A stretch of DNA of 64,000 nt from SHWB01 sp050246875. GTDB lineage: Bacteria > Pseudomonadota > Alphaproteobacteria > UBA6615. Each line of letters starts with the position of its first letter. Positions within the stretch are counted from its first letter, which is position 1. The notes beneath the pieces were generated by a model. It searched no databases and was not told the DNA's origin. It saw only the letters and a program-made list of their open reading frames with translations. The stretch spans positions 372,001-436,000 of the forward strand of contig JBFWVF010000001.1 in assembly GCA_050246875.1 (NCBI GenBank). The letters are read 5' to 3'. Shown piece after piece: positions 50,524 through 59,267 of this stretch. A program made the position numbers and the translations under genes.

Positions 50524-50997
50524 ATGGACAAGATTCCCATGACCGCAGCCGGACACGTCCGGCTGCAGGAAGAACTCAAGCACCTGAAGTCGGTCGAGCG
50601 GCCGGCGATCATTCAGGCGATCGCCGAGGCGCGCGCCCACGGCGACCTCTCGGAGAACGCCGAATACCACGCCGCGCGCGAGCGGCAGTCCTTCATCGAG
50701 GGCCGTATCGGCGAACTCGAAGAGATCACCAAGCGTGCCGAAGTGATCGACACGACGAAGATCGGTGGCGACACGGTGCGTTTCGGCGCCACGGTCACGC
50801 TGGCCGACGAGGAGAGCGACGAGGAGAGCGTCTACCAGGTGGTCGGCGAGTTCGAGGCCGACATCAAGGCTGGCCGCATCTCCATCGTCTCGCCGCTCGG
50901 CCGCGCGCTGATCGGCAAAACGGCCGGCGACAGCGTCGAGGTCGAGACGCCCAACAGCACGCGCTACTACGAGGTCGTGAAGGTCTCGTACAAATAG
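50524..50997 (+). CDS. greA: Transcription elongation factor GreA
   Basis: A 157-residue GreA of normal length. The N-terminal coiled coil carries the tip motif ARAHGDLSENAEYHAA, whose acidic residues stimulate RNA polymerase cleavage of backtracked RNA. The C-terminal FKBP-like domain reads ISIVSPLGRALIGKTAGD. It is the gene after carB, separated by a 100-base gap with a hairpin. The carB-greA neighbourhood is common in alphaproteobacteria. Confidence 0.97.
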   Translation: MDKIPMTAAGHVRLQEELKHLKSVERPAIIQAIAEARAHGDLSENAEYHAARERQSFIEGRIGELEEITKRAEVIDTTKIGGDTVRFGATVTLADEESDEESVYQVVGEFEADIKAGRISIVSPLGRALIGKTAGDSVEVETPNSTRYYEVVKVSYK

Positions 50998-51064
50998 GGC
51001 CGTCGCCCGGAGCGGCGGGCCGGTCCGCTTGACCGGCTACCTTCGCCTCCTCGAAACTCGCTTC

Positions 51065-51820
51065 ATGAATGTGAACCGGGACGTAAAGACGGCCGGGCGC
51101 ACGCTGGCGCTGTTCGAGGCCTTCCGTCGGACGCGCGCGCCGATGACCCTGACGCGCCTGGCGGCCGAGCTGGGGGCGCCGATTTCCTCCTGCCACGGCC
51201 TCGTCCGCACCCTGTCGGCGCGCGGCTACCTCTACACCTCGGAGCGGACGCGTACGATCTACCCGACCAAGCGGCTGTTCGAGATCGCCGAGACCATCGC
51301 CCTCCACGATCCGATCCTCGAACGCGTCGGCCCGGTGCTCGCCGAACTGCGCGACGCCACCGGCGAGACGATTCTGCTCGGCCGCCGCCAGGGCGACGCG
51401 GTGATCTATCTCGACGTCGTCGAAGGCCGCCACACGGTGCGCTACTCGGCGCGCCCCGGCGACATCAAGCCGCTGCATTCGAGCGCCATCGGCAAGGCCC
51501 TGCTGGGCCGCCTCGCCCCCGACGAACGCGCCGACCTGTTCGCGCGCGCGCCGCTCGCCCGCTACACGCCGGCGACCATCGTCGACGTCGCCGCGCTGGA
51601 GGCCGACCTCGCGGTCGGCGCCGCGCGCGGCTGGTTCGCCACGCATGGCGAGAACGTCGCCGACGTCATGGGCATGGCGGCGACGGCGGACGCCGGCGGC
51701 GAGGTGCTGGGACTGGCGATCGCCGCGCCGCTGGCGCGCGCCGAGGCCAACGAGGCTGCCTACGCCCGCGCCCTGCTGGCCGCGCGCGACGCCATCGAGA
51801 TGCGCAGCGCCGCGGCGTGA
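51065..51820 (+). CDS. IclR-family transcriptional regulator flanking the 52-55 kb catabolic operon
   Basis: A 251-residue regulator: winged helix at about 10-70 (AGRTLALFEAF, TLTRLAAELGAPISSCHGLV) and IclR effector-binding domain (HSSAIGKALLGRL, GGEVLGLAIAAPLAR). ATG 51065 gives the usual N-terminus, though the frame extends to a TTG at 51029. It is convergent with the minus-strand operon at 51823-55473, ending two bases before it. Its likely target is the divergent promoter near 55.5 kb, which contains a TGAAA-N4-TTTCA palindrome of IclR type; this link is inference. Confidence 0.85.
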   Translation: MNVNRDVKTAGRTLALFEAFRRTRAPMTLTRLAAELGAPISSCHGLVRTLSARGYLYTSERTRTIYPTKRLFEIAETIALHDPILERVGPVLAELRDATGETILLGRRQGDAVIYLDVVEGRHTVRYSARPGDIKPLHSSAIGKALLGRLAPDERADLFARAPLARYTPATIVDVAALEADLAVGAARGWFATHGENVADVMGMAATADAGGEVLGLAIAAPLARAEANEAAYARALLAARDAIEMRSAAA

Positions 51821-51822
51821 TC

Positions 51823-52620
51823 TCAGGCCGGCCGTTTCGCCGGCAGCACCTTCGCCACCGAGCGCCAATGGTCTTCGTCGAGCCAGGTGTCGACGAAATG
51901 GCGGCGTTCGACCGCCGCCATCGCGGCGCGGTCGGCGCCCGACCGGTACGCGTCGGCCAGCGCCTTGAAGCCGCGCATCACCTGCGGATGCTGCCGGCGC
52001 AGCGGCGCGAGGAAGTCCTCGACGGCGGCGGCGATGTCCTGGCCTTCGGCGGCGACGTGGTCGAACAGCCCGATCTCCAGGCCGCGCGCGGCATCGACCG
52101 CCTCGCAGGTCGCCAGCAGGCGCAGCGCGCGGGCCCGCCCGACGATCTGATGCAGGTCGATGCCGCCGCCCCAGCCGGTCGACACGCCGATGCGGCCCTG
52201 CACGAAAGCCAGCGTGGCGCCGCGCGCGACGACCCGGAAGTCGCAGGCGACCGCAAGTTCCGCGCCGCCGCCAAGCGCGTTGCCGTTGAGCGCCGCCACG
52301 ACCGGCACGGGAAACGCCCGCACCGCATCCAGCGCCGCGCGGGCGTCGCGCTCCATCTGTTCGGCCGCAGCCCGGCCGCGCACGCCGTCGAGTTCGCGCA
52401 GATCGCCGCCGGCGGCGAAACTGCGCGTGCCGGCGCCCGTCAGCACGGCGGCGACAAGGTTGTCGCTGGTCGCCTGCTCGACGAAGGTGAGGCGGATGGC
52501 GTCGAGCAGCGCCAGCCGCAGTGCGTTGTGCTTGTCCGGCCGGTTGAGCGTCGCGTAGAGGACGCGATCGCGCACCTCGACCAGCAGCTCCGTGCCGACA
52601 ACGCTGGCAGCGGCGCTCAC
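51823..52620 (-). CDS. Enoyl-CoA hydratase/isomerase (crotonase) family protein with altered active site
   Basis: A 265-residue crotonase starting at GTG 52620, which overlaps the stop of the PEBP gene (GTGA). The CoA-binding and oxyanion segments are visible (RPDKHNALRL, FAAGGDLREL, NALGGGAELAVACD). One catalytic glutamate is kept (GAELA), but the position of the second, normally in FGQPE, reads FVQGRIG, so Arg replaces Glu. A simple hydratase role is therefore doubtful; decarboxylase, hydrolase or isomerase activity is more likely. It is the last gene of the minus-strand operon. Confidence 0.8.
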   Translation of the reverse strand: MSAAASVVGTELLVEVRDRVLYATLNRPDKHNALRLALLDAIRLTFVEQATSDNLVAAVLTGAGTRSFAAGGDLRELDGVRGRAAAEQMERDARAALDAVRAFPVPVVAALNGNALGGGAELAVACDFRVVARGATLAFVQGRIGVSTGWGGGIDLHQIVGRARALRLLATCEAVDAARGLEIGLFDHVAAEGQDIAAAVEDFLAPLRRQHPQVMRGFKALADAYRSGADRAAMAAVERRHFVDTWLDEDHWRSVAKVLPAKRPA

Positions 52621-53249
52621 CGCAGTTTCGGATTGAGCGTGTAGAGGCCGACCACCTCGCCCTTGGCGAGGACGTGGCCTTCCATAGCCTTCATCACGTC
52701 CTTGCCGAAGAAGCGGCCGGACAGGCCGAGACTCGGCACGTCGAGCGCGTAGACGGCGAAGTGGTACTCGTGCATCGCCTCGTCGTTCCACGGCGGCGCC
52801 GGCCCGTCATAGCCGCCGTAGTCGCCGGCCATGTCAGGCATGGAGGCGAAGAAGCCGCCGAAATCGTTGATGCCGCGCAGGCCGATGGCGACGCGGCCAT
52901 GCGGCTTGCCCTTGGCCACTACGCCGTTCGACTCCGCGCCGCGCGCCACCTGGGTGGTGCCGGCCGGGATGTCGACGAGAATCCAGTGATAGAAGTCCAT
53001 GCGCTTGAGCGACGCCGGGATGGTCCTGCCTTCCTGGTTGGCGTCGTCGAACACCGTCGGCACGGAAGCGTCGTGCATGATCACGGCGAAGGACTTGGCC
53101 GTGTTGGGCGCGCCCGACCAGCGCACCGCCGGGCTGACGTTCGGCCCGAAGGCGAAGGGGCCATCCTTGCCCGGCACGCCGAAGGCGTACTCGCCGGGAA
53201 TGCGACCGCGCTCTGCGACGCCCTCGACCGTCACGGTGAGCTTCTGCAT
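52617..53249 (-). CDS. YbhB/YbcL (PEBP) family protein
   Basis: A 210-residue phosphatidylethanolamine-binding-protein-like domain. Recognisable pieces are PNVSPAVRWSGAP, FAVIMHDASVP, FYHWILVDIPAGT and HEYHFAVYALDV, matching the DPD/HEYHF-type signatures of bacterial PEBPs. No signal peptide is present. Family members bind small ligands, but most bacterial ones have no known role. GGAGG precedes the ATG. It is translationally coupled to the crotonase (GTGA overlap) and lies 29 bases after the oxygenase gene, so a ligand related to this pathway is plausible. Confidence 0.82.
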   Translation of the reverse strand: MQKLTVTVEGVAERGRIPGEYAFGVPGKDGPFAFGPNVSPAVRWSGAPNTAKSFAVIMHDASVPTVFDDANQEGRTIPASLKRMDFYHWILVDIPAGTTQVARGAESNGVVAKGKPHGRVAIGLRGINDFGGFFASMPDMAGDYGGYDGPAPPWNDEAMHEYHFAVYALDVPSLGLSGRFFGKDVMKAMEGHVLAKGEVVGLYTLNPKLR

Positions 53250-53278
53250 GGCACTCCTCCGCAATCTCGTGCGAAACC

Positions 53279-54322
53279 TCAACCGGCCGCCGCGCCCTCG
53301 TCCATCTCGGCGGTGCGGTAGATATAGTTGCCATCCATATACGTCACGAAGAAATCGTGGAAGGACATCGGCTCGTAGCGCGGCTTTTCGCCCGGCCGGA
53401 TGCAGGTCGGCATCGGCGTCGCCACCGTCTCGTCGTTGGCGTTGTAGAAAAAGGTCAGCGCGTAGCGCCGCGCCTTCGGCGGCACGACGCGGTGTGGCGT
53501 GGCGATGAAGCGGCCGTTGGTCCAGCGGTTGAGGAACTCGCCGGTGTTGACGACCATCGCGCCGCGCACCGGCTCGACCTCGATCCAGCGCTTCGACGGC
53601 GCCATCACCTGCAGGCCCGGCACGTCCATCAGCGGCAGGTAGGTGATCGAGCTGTGGTCCGAATGCGGGGCGAGCGAGAACTGCCCCTCCTCGGCCTGCG
53701 CCGGCGGATAGTAGGCGCAGCGGTTGTAGTATTCCGGCAGCGAGAACCTGTCGGCGAACCAGTCGCCCGGCAGTTCGAGGGCGCGCGCATAGGCCGGCAG
53801 CATCTTCGCCGCCAGCACCGCCATCGCCTCCTGGTAGGCGAGGATGGTCGGACGGAACTGCGGCAGCTCGGCTGGCCACTTGTTGAGGCCGCGGTGGCGG
53901 ATGTTGGCCGTGACCTTGGGATCGTCGGGCGCGCGCTCGCGCATGAACGCCCAAGCCTCGTTCAAATCCTTCTTCTTGTTGTCGGCAATCGTCGACCAGC
54001 GCAGCACCGTCGCCTTGGTCGGGATATAACCGATGTGGTGGTAGTCCACCCGGTACTTCATCTTGGTGTCGAGCGGCAGATCGAACAGCTCGGCGACGCG
54101 CTCGAAGGAACGGTCGACCAGTGCCTGGTCGACCCCGTGGTTAACGATGCAGTAGAAGCCCAGGCTTTCCTGGATCGCGCGCAGATCGACGGCGAGGCGT
54201 TCCAGCGCATCGACGTCGCCGGCCAGATAGGCCCCGACATCGATGACCGGAATGCGCTCGTCGGCGAGGCAGCCGGCGACATAGTCGGAGACGCGCGGCT
54301 CGCGCGCGCTGGCGCCCGTCAT
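53279..54322 (-). CDS. 2-oxoglutarate/Fe(II)-dependent oxygenase (isopenicillin-N-synthase family)
   Basis: A 347-residue oxygenase with the DIOX_N region (IPVIDVGAYLAGD, GFYCIVNHGVDQALV) and the catalytic jelly roll. Iron ligands are in APHSDHSSITYL (HxD) and ATPHRVV (His); the 2-oxoglutarate arginine lies in ARRYALTFF. Such enzymes hydroxylate, demethylate or desaturate small molecules with 2-oxoglutarate and O2. GGGAGGAG precedes the ATG. In the operon it lies between the luciferase-like enzyme and the PEBP, pointing to oxidative catabolism. Substrate unknown. Confidence 0.88.
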   Translation of the reverse strand: MTGASAREPRVSDYVAGCLADERIPVIDVGAYLAGDVDALERLAVDLRAIQESLGFYCIVNHGVDQALVDRSFERVAELFDLPLDTKMKYRVDYHHIGYIPTKATVLRWSTIADNKKKDLNEAWAFMRERAPDDPKVTANIRHRGLNKWPAELPQFRPTILAYQEAMAVLAAKMLPAYARALELPGDWFADRFSLPEYYNRCAYYPPAQAEEGQFSLAPHSDHSSITYLPLMDVPGLQVMAPSKRWIEVEPVRGAMVVNTGEFLNRWTNGRFIATPHRVVPPKARRYALTFFYNANDETVATPMPTCIRPGEKPRYEPMSFHDFFVTYMDGNYIYRTAEMDEGAAAG

Positions 54323-54351
54323 GCGTCTCCTCCCGTCGCCAGTGCCGCGAC

Positions 54352-55473
54352 CTATTCGGCGGCGCGCGCCGCGGCCGGCTCGGCTTCCGCCGGCACGAGG
54401 TCGCGCAGCCGCGGCATCACTTCCTTCGCCAGCAGCTCCATGCTCTGCGTCCACATCTGCCACGGCTCATAGACGTACTGGATCTGCAGCACCGTGCCGA
54501 AGCCGCCAACGTCGTGGTAGAGCTGGCGCAGCTTGCGCGCCACCGTCTCGGGACTGCCGACGACAAAGATGTTGTCGCAGACATACTCGGTGGTCAGCGC
54601 GTCATCCGGCATGGCCGGGTCCGTCTTGTAGAGGTCGAGCACGTTGAGCGAGCGCAGCACGTTGTGCATGTACTCGCCATAGGCGCGGCCGATGAGGCCC
54701 TTGAGCACGTGCTCGCGCGCCTCCTCGTCGGTGCGGCCGACGTAGATCTCGCGCGCGATGCGCCACTGGCGGCGCGACACCGCGCGACCGCTCTTGGCGG
54801 CGCCGGCCCGCACCGCGTCCCAGTGGGTGATGAGGTTGCGTGCCGGCAGGTAGTTGATCGACATCGGGATCCAGCCGCGCTCGCCCGCCGTCACCAGAGA
54901 TTCGGAGGCCTTGTGCAGGCCGGCGACGGCAATCTGCGGGTGCGGCTTCTGGTAGGGGCGGATGTGGTGGTAGAGCGGCACGTGCATCATCGGCTCCGGC
55001 ACCTTGAACTGCCAGAACTTGCCGTTGTGGGCGAAGGGCTTGTCCTCGGTCCACAGTCGCATGATGACGTCGATCGACTCGCGCATGCGGGCGCGGTGCT
55101 CGCCGTTCTTGTAATCGATGTCCCAGAACTGGAAGTCGGTCGGCGCGCCGCCGGCGCCGATGCCGAAATAGAGGCGGCCTTTCGCAAGATGATCGAGATA
55201 GGCGATGCGCGTGGCGACCAGCCGCGGGTCATGCATCGGCAGCAGGACGACGCCGGTGCCGAGCTTGATGTTCTGCGTCTTGGCCAGCACGGTGGCGATG
55301 AACAGGTCGGGCGCCGGCACCGGCTCCCACGGGATGGTGAAGTGCTCGCCCATCCAGCCTTCGCTGTAGCCCAGCTTGTCGCCGAGCACGAAGGCCTCGA
55401 CGTCGCGGTGGTAGTTCGCCGTGACATCGCCCTCGAGCGGCCGCAGCGGCATCGCGAACATGCCGAGATCCAT
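54352..55473 (-). CDS. LLM-class flavin-dependent oxidoreductase (bacterial luciferase-like)
   Basis: A 373-residue luciferase-like monooxygenase beginning MDLGMFAMPLRP, with YSEGWMGEHFTIPWEPVPAPDLF (the residues around the flavin site), KLGTGVVLLPMHDPRLVA and GRLYFGIGAGGAP. It probably uses reduced FMN and O2 from a partner reductase that is not in the window. GGAGG lies before the ATG. It is the first gene of the minus-strand operon and is divergent from the citryl-CoA-lyase-like gene across a promoter region with an IclR-type palindrome. Confidence 0.87.
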   Translation of the reverse strand: MDLGMFAMPLRPLEGDVTANYHRDVEAFVLGDKLGYSEGWMGEHFTIPWEPVPAPDLFIATVLAKTQNIKLGTGVVLLPMHDPRLVATRIAYLDHLAKGRLYFGIGAGGAPTDFQFWDIDYKNGEHRARMRESIDVIMRLWTEDKPFAHNGKFWQFKVPEPMMHVPLYHHIRPYQKPHPQIAVAGLHKASESLVTAGERGWIPMSINYLPARNLITHWDAVRAGAAKSGRAVSRRQWRIAREIYVGRTDEEAREHVLKGLIGRAYGEYMHNVLRSLNVLDLYKTDPAMPDDALTTEYVCDNIFVVGSPETVARKLRQLYHDVGGFGTVLQIQYVYEPWQMWTQSMELLAKEVMPRLRDLVPAEAEPAAARAAE

Positions 55474-55536
55474 GGACGTCCTCCCTGTGGACAGTGGGCA
55501 GCACGGGCCCGCCGGCCGTCTTGTGGCGCTGGGGCC

Positions 55537-55600
55537 ATTTAGGCGGGGCGGGCGCGAAAGTGTCAAGGATGGTTCAAGTGCGTGAAACGCATTTCATAAT
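55537..55600. promoter_or_regulatory. Divergent promoters with a central IclR-type palindrome
   Basis: Minus strand: TTGACA at 55566-55561 and CTAAAT at 55542-55537, 18-base spacer, toward the luciferase-like operon. Plus strand: TTCAAG at 55573-55578 and CATAAT at 55595-55600, 16-base spacer, toward the citryl-CoA-lyase-like gene. TGAAACGCATTTCA (55583-55596) sits inside the plus-strand promoter and has the TGAAA-N4-TTTCA symmetry typical of IclR-family sites. The IclR gene at 51065-51820 is the nearest candidate regulator. Confidence 0.6.
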
Positions 55601-55699
55601 GGCGAAATCTTGCCGTACCGCAGAGCCTGCCCTAGTCTCCGCCGCGCGCGGCCGGAAGCGCCGTCGGCAGGCACACGGCGAGGCAGGAGACCCACAACG

Positions 55700-56482
55700 A
55701 TGCTGATCGGCAAGGCCGGCGATCCGAAGTCGGCGATCGAGCATTCCGACGCTGCCCACATCACCATCCGCGGCAAGGATCTCTGCCACGACCTGATGGG
55801 CAAGGTGTCGATCGCCGAGTTCTTCTACTTCCATCTCACCGGCCGCCAGCCCACGCCGGACCAGGCCTATTTCCTCGACATGCTGGTGGTGGCGCTGGCC
55901 GAACACGGCCTCACCCCCAGTGTGCAGGCCGCGCGCATGACGCTGGCGGCGGCGCCCGAGGCGCTGCAGGCGGCCGTCGCGGCCGGCATCCTCGGCGTCG
56001 GCTCGGTGATCCTCGGCAGCGCCGAGCAATGCGCCGAACTGCTGACCTCCGCCCTCAAGCGGGCGGACGAGAAGGGTGAGACGCCGGAAGCCGCTGCCCT
56101 CGCGCTGGCGCAGGAGATCCGCGCGGCGCGCCGCACCATCCCCGGCTTCGGCCACCCGATCCACCACCCGGTCGACCCACGCGCCCAGCGCGTGCTGGAG
56201 GCTGCCGACGCGCGCGGCGTCTCCGGCCGGCATGTCGCGATGCTGCGCGCCTTCCCCGCCGCCGTCGAGGCGGTGTGGAACCGGCCGATGCCGATGAACC
56301 TGACGGCGCCGATGGCCGCCGTGCTGCTCGACCTCGGCGTGCCGCGCGAGGCGGTGCGCGGCATCCCCATCGTCGCCCGCACCATCGGCCTGATCGGCCA
56401 CCTCTACGAGGAAAAGCAGCGGCCGATCGGCTTCTACATGTCCCACTACGGCGCACAGGCGATCGAATACGATGGCGGCTGA
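55700..56482 (+). CDS. Citryl-CoA lyase-like protein of the citrate synthase family
   Basis: A 260-residue protein, far shorter than citrate synthase (about 430) and matching the citryl-CoA-lyase-type branch. IPGFGHPIHHPVDPRAQ carries one conserved catalytic His, and TIGLIGHLYEEKQRPIG is the C-terminal active-site block. The first catalytic histidine of citrate synthase is not present at its usual place (GSVILGSAEQCAE). Such enzymes cleave 3-hydroxy-acyl-CoAs such as citryl-CoA. It overlaps the next gene, a CoA ligase, by 11 bases, so ligase and lyase probably act in sequence on one acid. The acid is unknown. Confidence 0.75.
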   Translation: MLIGKAGDPKSAIEHSDAAHITIRGKDLCHDLMGKVSIAEFFYFHLTGRQPTPDQAYFLDMLVVALAEHGLTPSVQAARMTLAAAPEALQAAVAAGILGVGSVILGSAEQCAELLTSALKRADEKGETPEAAALALAQEIRAARRTIPGFGHPIHHPVDPRAQRVLEAADARGVSGRHVAMLRAFPAAVEAVWNRPMPMNLTAPMAAVLLDLGVPREAVRGIPIVARTIGLIGHLYEEKQRPIGFYMSHYGAQAIEYDGG

Positions 56483-57824
56483 CCTTCCCTCCGATCCCGG
56501 CGCGATCTTCGAGCCGGACGTCGAATGCGCCGAGCCCGGATCGCATTTCGCGGCGGCCGACGCGCTCTGGCGCCGGCAGGTCGCCTACCTGTTCGCGCAC
56601 TCGCCCTTCTACCAGGCCAAGTTCGCCGCCGCCGGCCTGCGCTCGCCCGACGATGCCGGCGGCCTCGCCGACCTCGCCCGCCTGCCGCTGACCTACAAGG
56701 ACGAGCTGCGCGCGAGCCAGCAGGACCACCCGCCCCTCGGCGCGCACCGTGCGGCGCCGCTCGACGACATCAAGCGCGTCTTCTCGACCAGCGGGACGAC
56801 CGGCACGCCGTCCTACATTCCGCTGACCGCCGCCGACCGCGAGCGCTGGCTGCGCACCTCGCGGCGCGCCTACACGGCGGCCGGCATCCGTCCGCATCAT
56901 CGCGTGCTGACGACGTACAACGCCGGCCCCTTCGTCGCCGGCCTCGTGCTCGACACGCTGCAGTCGCTCGGCTGCGGCATGATCCCCGTGGGCACCGGCA
57001 ACACCGATCGCCTGATCACGGCGCTGGCGCGCCTGAAGCCGCATGTGACCATGGGAACGCCGTCGGCGCTGGTCTACATCGCCGAAGCAGCGCGTGCGCG
57101 CGGCGTCGACCCGTCAGCGTGCGGCCTCGCCGCACTGGTTACCGGCGGCGAGCCGGGCGGCAGCGAGCCGGCCCTGCGCCAGCGCATCGAGCAGGCTTTC
57201 CGCGCACGGCTCTGCGAGGTGCTGGGCGTCGGCGACATCGGCATCACCCTGTGGGCCGAAGGTCCGGAACAGGACGGCATGCATTTCTGCGCCTACGGCA
57301 CCGTCCATGCCGAACTCATCGACCCCGCGACCGAGCAGGTCGTCCCGTTCGAGACCGGCGCCACGGGCGAGGTGGTCTACACCCACCTGCATCACGAGGC
57401 GGCGCCGCTGGTGCGCTTCCGCAGCCGCGACCACGTCGTCGTCACCGGCACCGGCCGCGTCGCGAGCGGCCGCACCGGCACCCGCATCCGCTGCATCGGC
57501 CGCACCGACGACATGCTGATCGTGCGCGGCGTCAACCTGTTCCCCAGCGCCGTGCGCGAGGTCGTCGCGCGCTTCGCCCCGGCGGTGACCGGCACGATCC
57601 TGATCCGCCCCACGGCCAAGGGCGTGCGCCAGGAGCCGCCGCTGCCGCTGCAAGTTGAGATTCCGGCCGGCGCCACGCCGCCGTCCGGCCTCGCCGCGAC
57701 CATCGAGAAGACGGTGCGCGACGTGCTTGTCGTCACCACGCGCGTCGAGTTCGTGCCGCCCGGCACCATCCCGGGCGGCGAGTACAAGACACGGCTGGTC
57801 GACTTTTCCGGTGCCACCGGTTGA
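56472..57824 (+). CDS. Phenylacetate-CoA-ligase-like AMP-forming acyl-CoA synthetase
   Basis: A 450-residue ANL-superfamily enzyme of the PaaK type. The ATP-binding loop reads STSGTTGTP, the next core motifs lie around TGGEPGGSEPALRQ and VLGVGDIG, and RCIGRTDDMLIVRGVNLFPSAV is the hinge and AMP-binding-C start typical of PaaK. It activates an acid to its CoA thioester with ATP. It overlaps the end of the citryl-CoA-lyase-like gene, so the two are coupled. Substrate unknown; phenylacetate itself is not implied, since no paa genes are nearby. Confidence 0.85.
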   Translation: MAADLPSDPGAIFEPDVECAEPGSHFAAADALWRRQVAYLFAHSPFYQAKFAAAGLRSPDDAGGLADLARLPLTYKDELRASQQDHPPLGAHRAAPLDDIKRVFSTSGTTGTPSYIPLTAADRERWLRTSRRAYTAAGIRPHHRVLTTYNAGPFVAGLVLDTLQSLGCGMIPVGTGNTDRLITALARLKPHVTMGTPSALVYIAEAARARGVDPSACGLAALVTGGEPGGSEPALRQRIEQAFRARLCEVLGVGDIGITLWAEGPEQDGMHFCAYGTVHAELIDPATEQVVPFETGATGEVVYTHLHHEAAPLVRFRSRDHVVVTGTGRVASGRTGTRIRCIGRTDDMLIVRGVNLFPSAVREVVARFAPAVTGTILIRPTAKGVRQEPPLPLQVEIPAGATPPSGLAATIEKTVRDVLVVTTRVEFVPPGTIPGGEYKTRLVDFSGATG

Positions 57825-57908
57825 TCTGAGGCAACGACAGACGGCACCGATCCGGGCAGAAAGGGACCGGCCGGGCGAGGGGCGGCAAGGCCAGCGAGGA
57901 TACCGCCG

Positions 57909-59261
57909 ATGGCCGGACCGAAAGCGCCGCGCGAACGGGCCGTCTGGGGCGGACGGACGGGGCTGATCCTCGCCACCGTCGGAGCCGCGGTCGGCCTCGG
58001 CAACATCTGGCGCTTCGCCTATGTCGCCGGCGAGAACGGCGGCGGCGCCTTCCTGCTCGTCTACATCGCCTGCGTCGTGCTGATCGGCCTGCCGCTGCTG
58101 ATCGCCGAACTCGCACTTGGACGCGCCGGGCACGCCGACGCACCCGCGACCTTCACGGCGCTGGCGCCGGGCGGCCAATGGCATCTCGTGGGCCTGCTCG
58201 GCGTCGCCGGCTCCGCCGTCATCCTCAGCTACTACGGCGTCATCGCCGGCTGGGCGCTACGCTACCTCGCCGGTGCCGTCGACGGCACGCTGTGGGACCT
58301 GGCGGCGGAAGGCTATGGCGGCTTCTTCGCGGCCTTCATCGCTCACCCTTACGCGCCGTTGTTCTGGCAGGTCGCGATGATGGTCCTCGCCGTGCTCGTC
58401 GTCGCCGGCGGCATCGGCGCCGGCATCGAGCGCGCCAACCGTGTGCTCATGCCGGTCCTCGCGCTCGCCGTCGCCGCCCTCGCCGTCTGGAGTTCGACCC
58501 TGCCCGGCGCGGCGGCCGGCTACGCCTTCCTGTTCGCGCCGGACTGGTCGGCGCTGGCCGAGCCGCGCCTCTATCTCGCGGCCATCGGGCAGGCGTTCTT
58601 CTCCATCGGCCTCGGCATGGCCGTCTTCATCACCTACGGCAGCTACATGGGCCGGCGGGAATCAGTCGGCATCGTCGCGATGGCCACAGTCGCCGGAGAC
58701 ACGCTCATCGCCCTGCTTGCCGGCATCGCCATCTTCGGCGCGGTCTTCGCGTACGGCATGGACCCGACATCGGGCCCTCCGCTCGCCTTCATCACCCTGC
58801 CGCAGATCTTCCTCGGCGTACCTTTCGGTCGCATCGCCGCGACGCTCTTCTTCGCCCTGCTGGTCGCCGGTGCGCTGACCTCGATGATGGCCCTGCTCGA
58901 GGTGGTCGTGAGCTGGCTCGAGCGGGTCACGCCCCTCTCGCGGCGCGGTGCGACGTGGCTGGCCGGCGCGGCCATCGCCGTGCTCGGTGTCCCCTCGTCG
59001 CTCGGCTATGGCCCGCTTTCTGTCCTGGCCTGGCGCGGCCGCGGCGTCCTCGACAGCGTCGACTTCACGGTGTCCGGCCTGCTGCTGCCCCTCGGCGGCC
59101 TGCTGCTCGCCGTCTTCGTCGGCTGGCGCTGGCCGTGCAGGGAAGCGCTGGCAGCGACCGGCCTGCGCGGCGCGGGCGCGGAACTCTGGCGCCTTGCCGT
59201 TCGCTACCTGTCGCCGGCCGTCATTCTCCTCGTCCTCGCCACCGGCCTGCTCGCCATCTGA
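57909..59261 (+). CDS. Sodium-dependent transporter of the NSS (neurotransmitter:sodium symporter) family
   Basis: A 450-residue membrane protein with about 11 hydrophobic helices, the usual count for bacterial NSS proteins. The first helix has the family signature VGAAVGLGNIWRFAYVAGENGGGAFLL, quoted here as the pieces AVGLGNIWRF and ENGGGAF, which form the sodium and substrate site in LeuT. It imports an amino acid or similar zwitterion with sodium. It opens a run of six same-strand genes that includes carbamate kinase and a split decarboxylase, and probably imports their substrate. Confidence 0.9.
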   Translation: MAGPKAPRERAVWGGRTGLILATVGAAVGLGNIWRFAYVAGENGGGAFLLVYIACVVLIGLPLLIAELALGRAGHADAPATFTALAPGGQWHLVGLLGVAGSAVILSYYGVIAGWALRYLAGAVDGTLWDLAAEGYGGFFAAFIAHPYAPLFWQVAMMVLAVLVVAGGIGAGIERANRVLMPVLALAVAALAVWSSTLPGAAAGYAFLFAPDWSALAEPRLYLAAIGQAFFSIGLGMAVFITYGSYMGRRESVGIVAMATVAGDTLIALLAGIAIFGAVFAYGMDPTSGPPLAFITLPQIFLGVPFGRIAATLFFALLVAGALTSMMALLEVVVSWLERVTPLSRRGATWLAGAAIAVLGVPSSLGYGPLSVLAWRGRGVLDSVDFTVSGLLLPLGGLLLAVFVGWRWPCREALAATGLRGAGAELWRLAVRYLSPAVILLVLATGLLAI

Positions 59262-59267
59262 GGCGCC

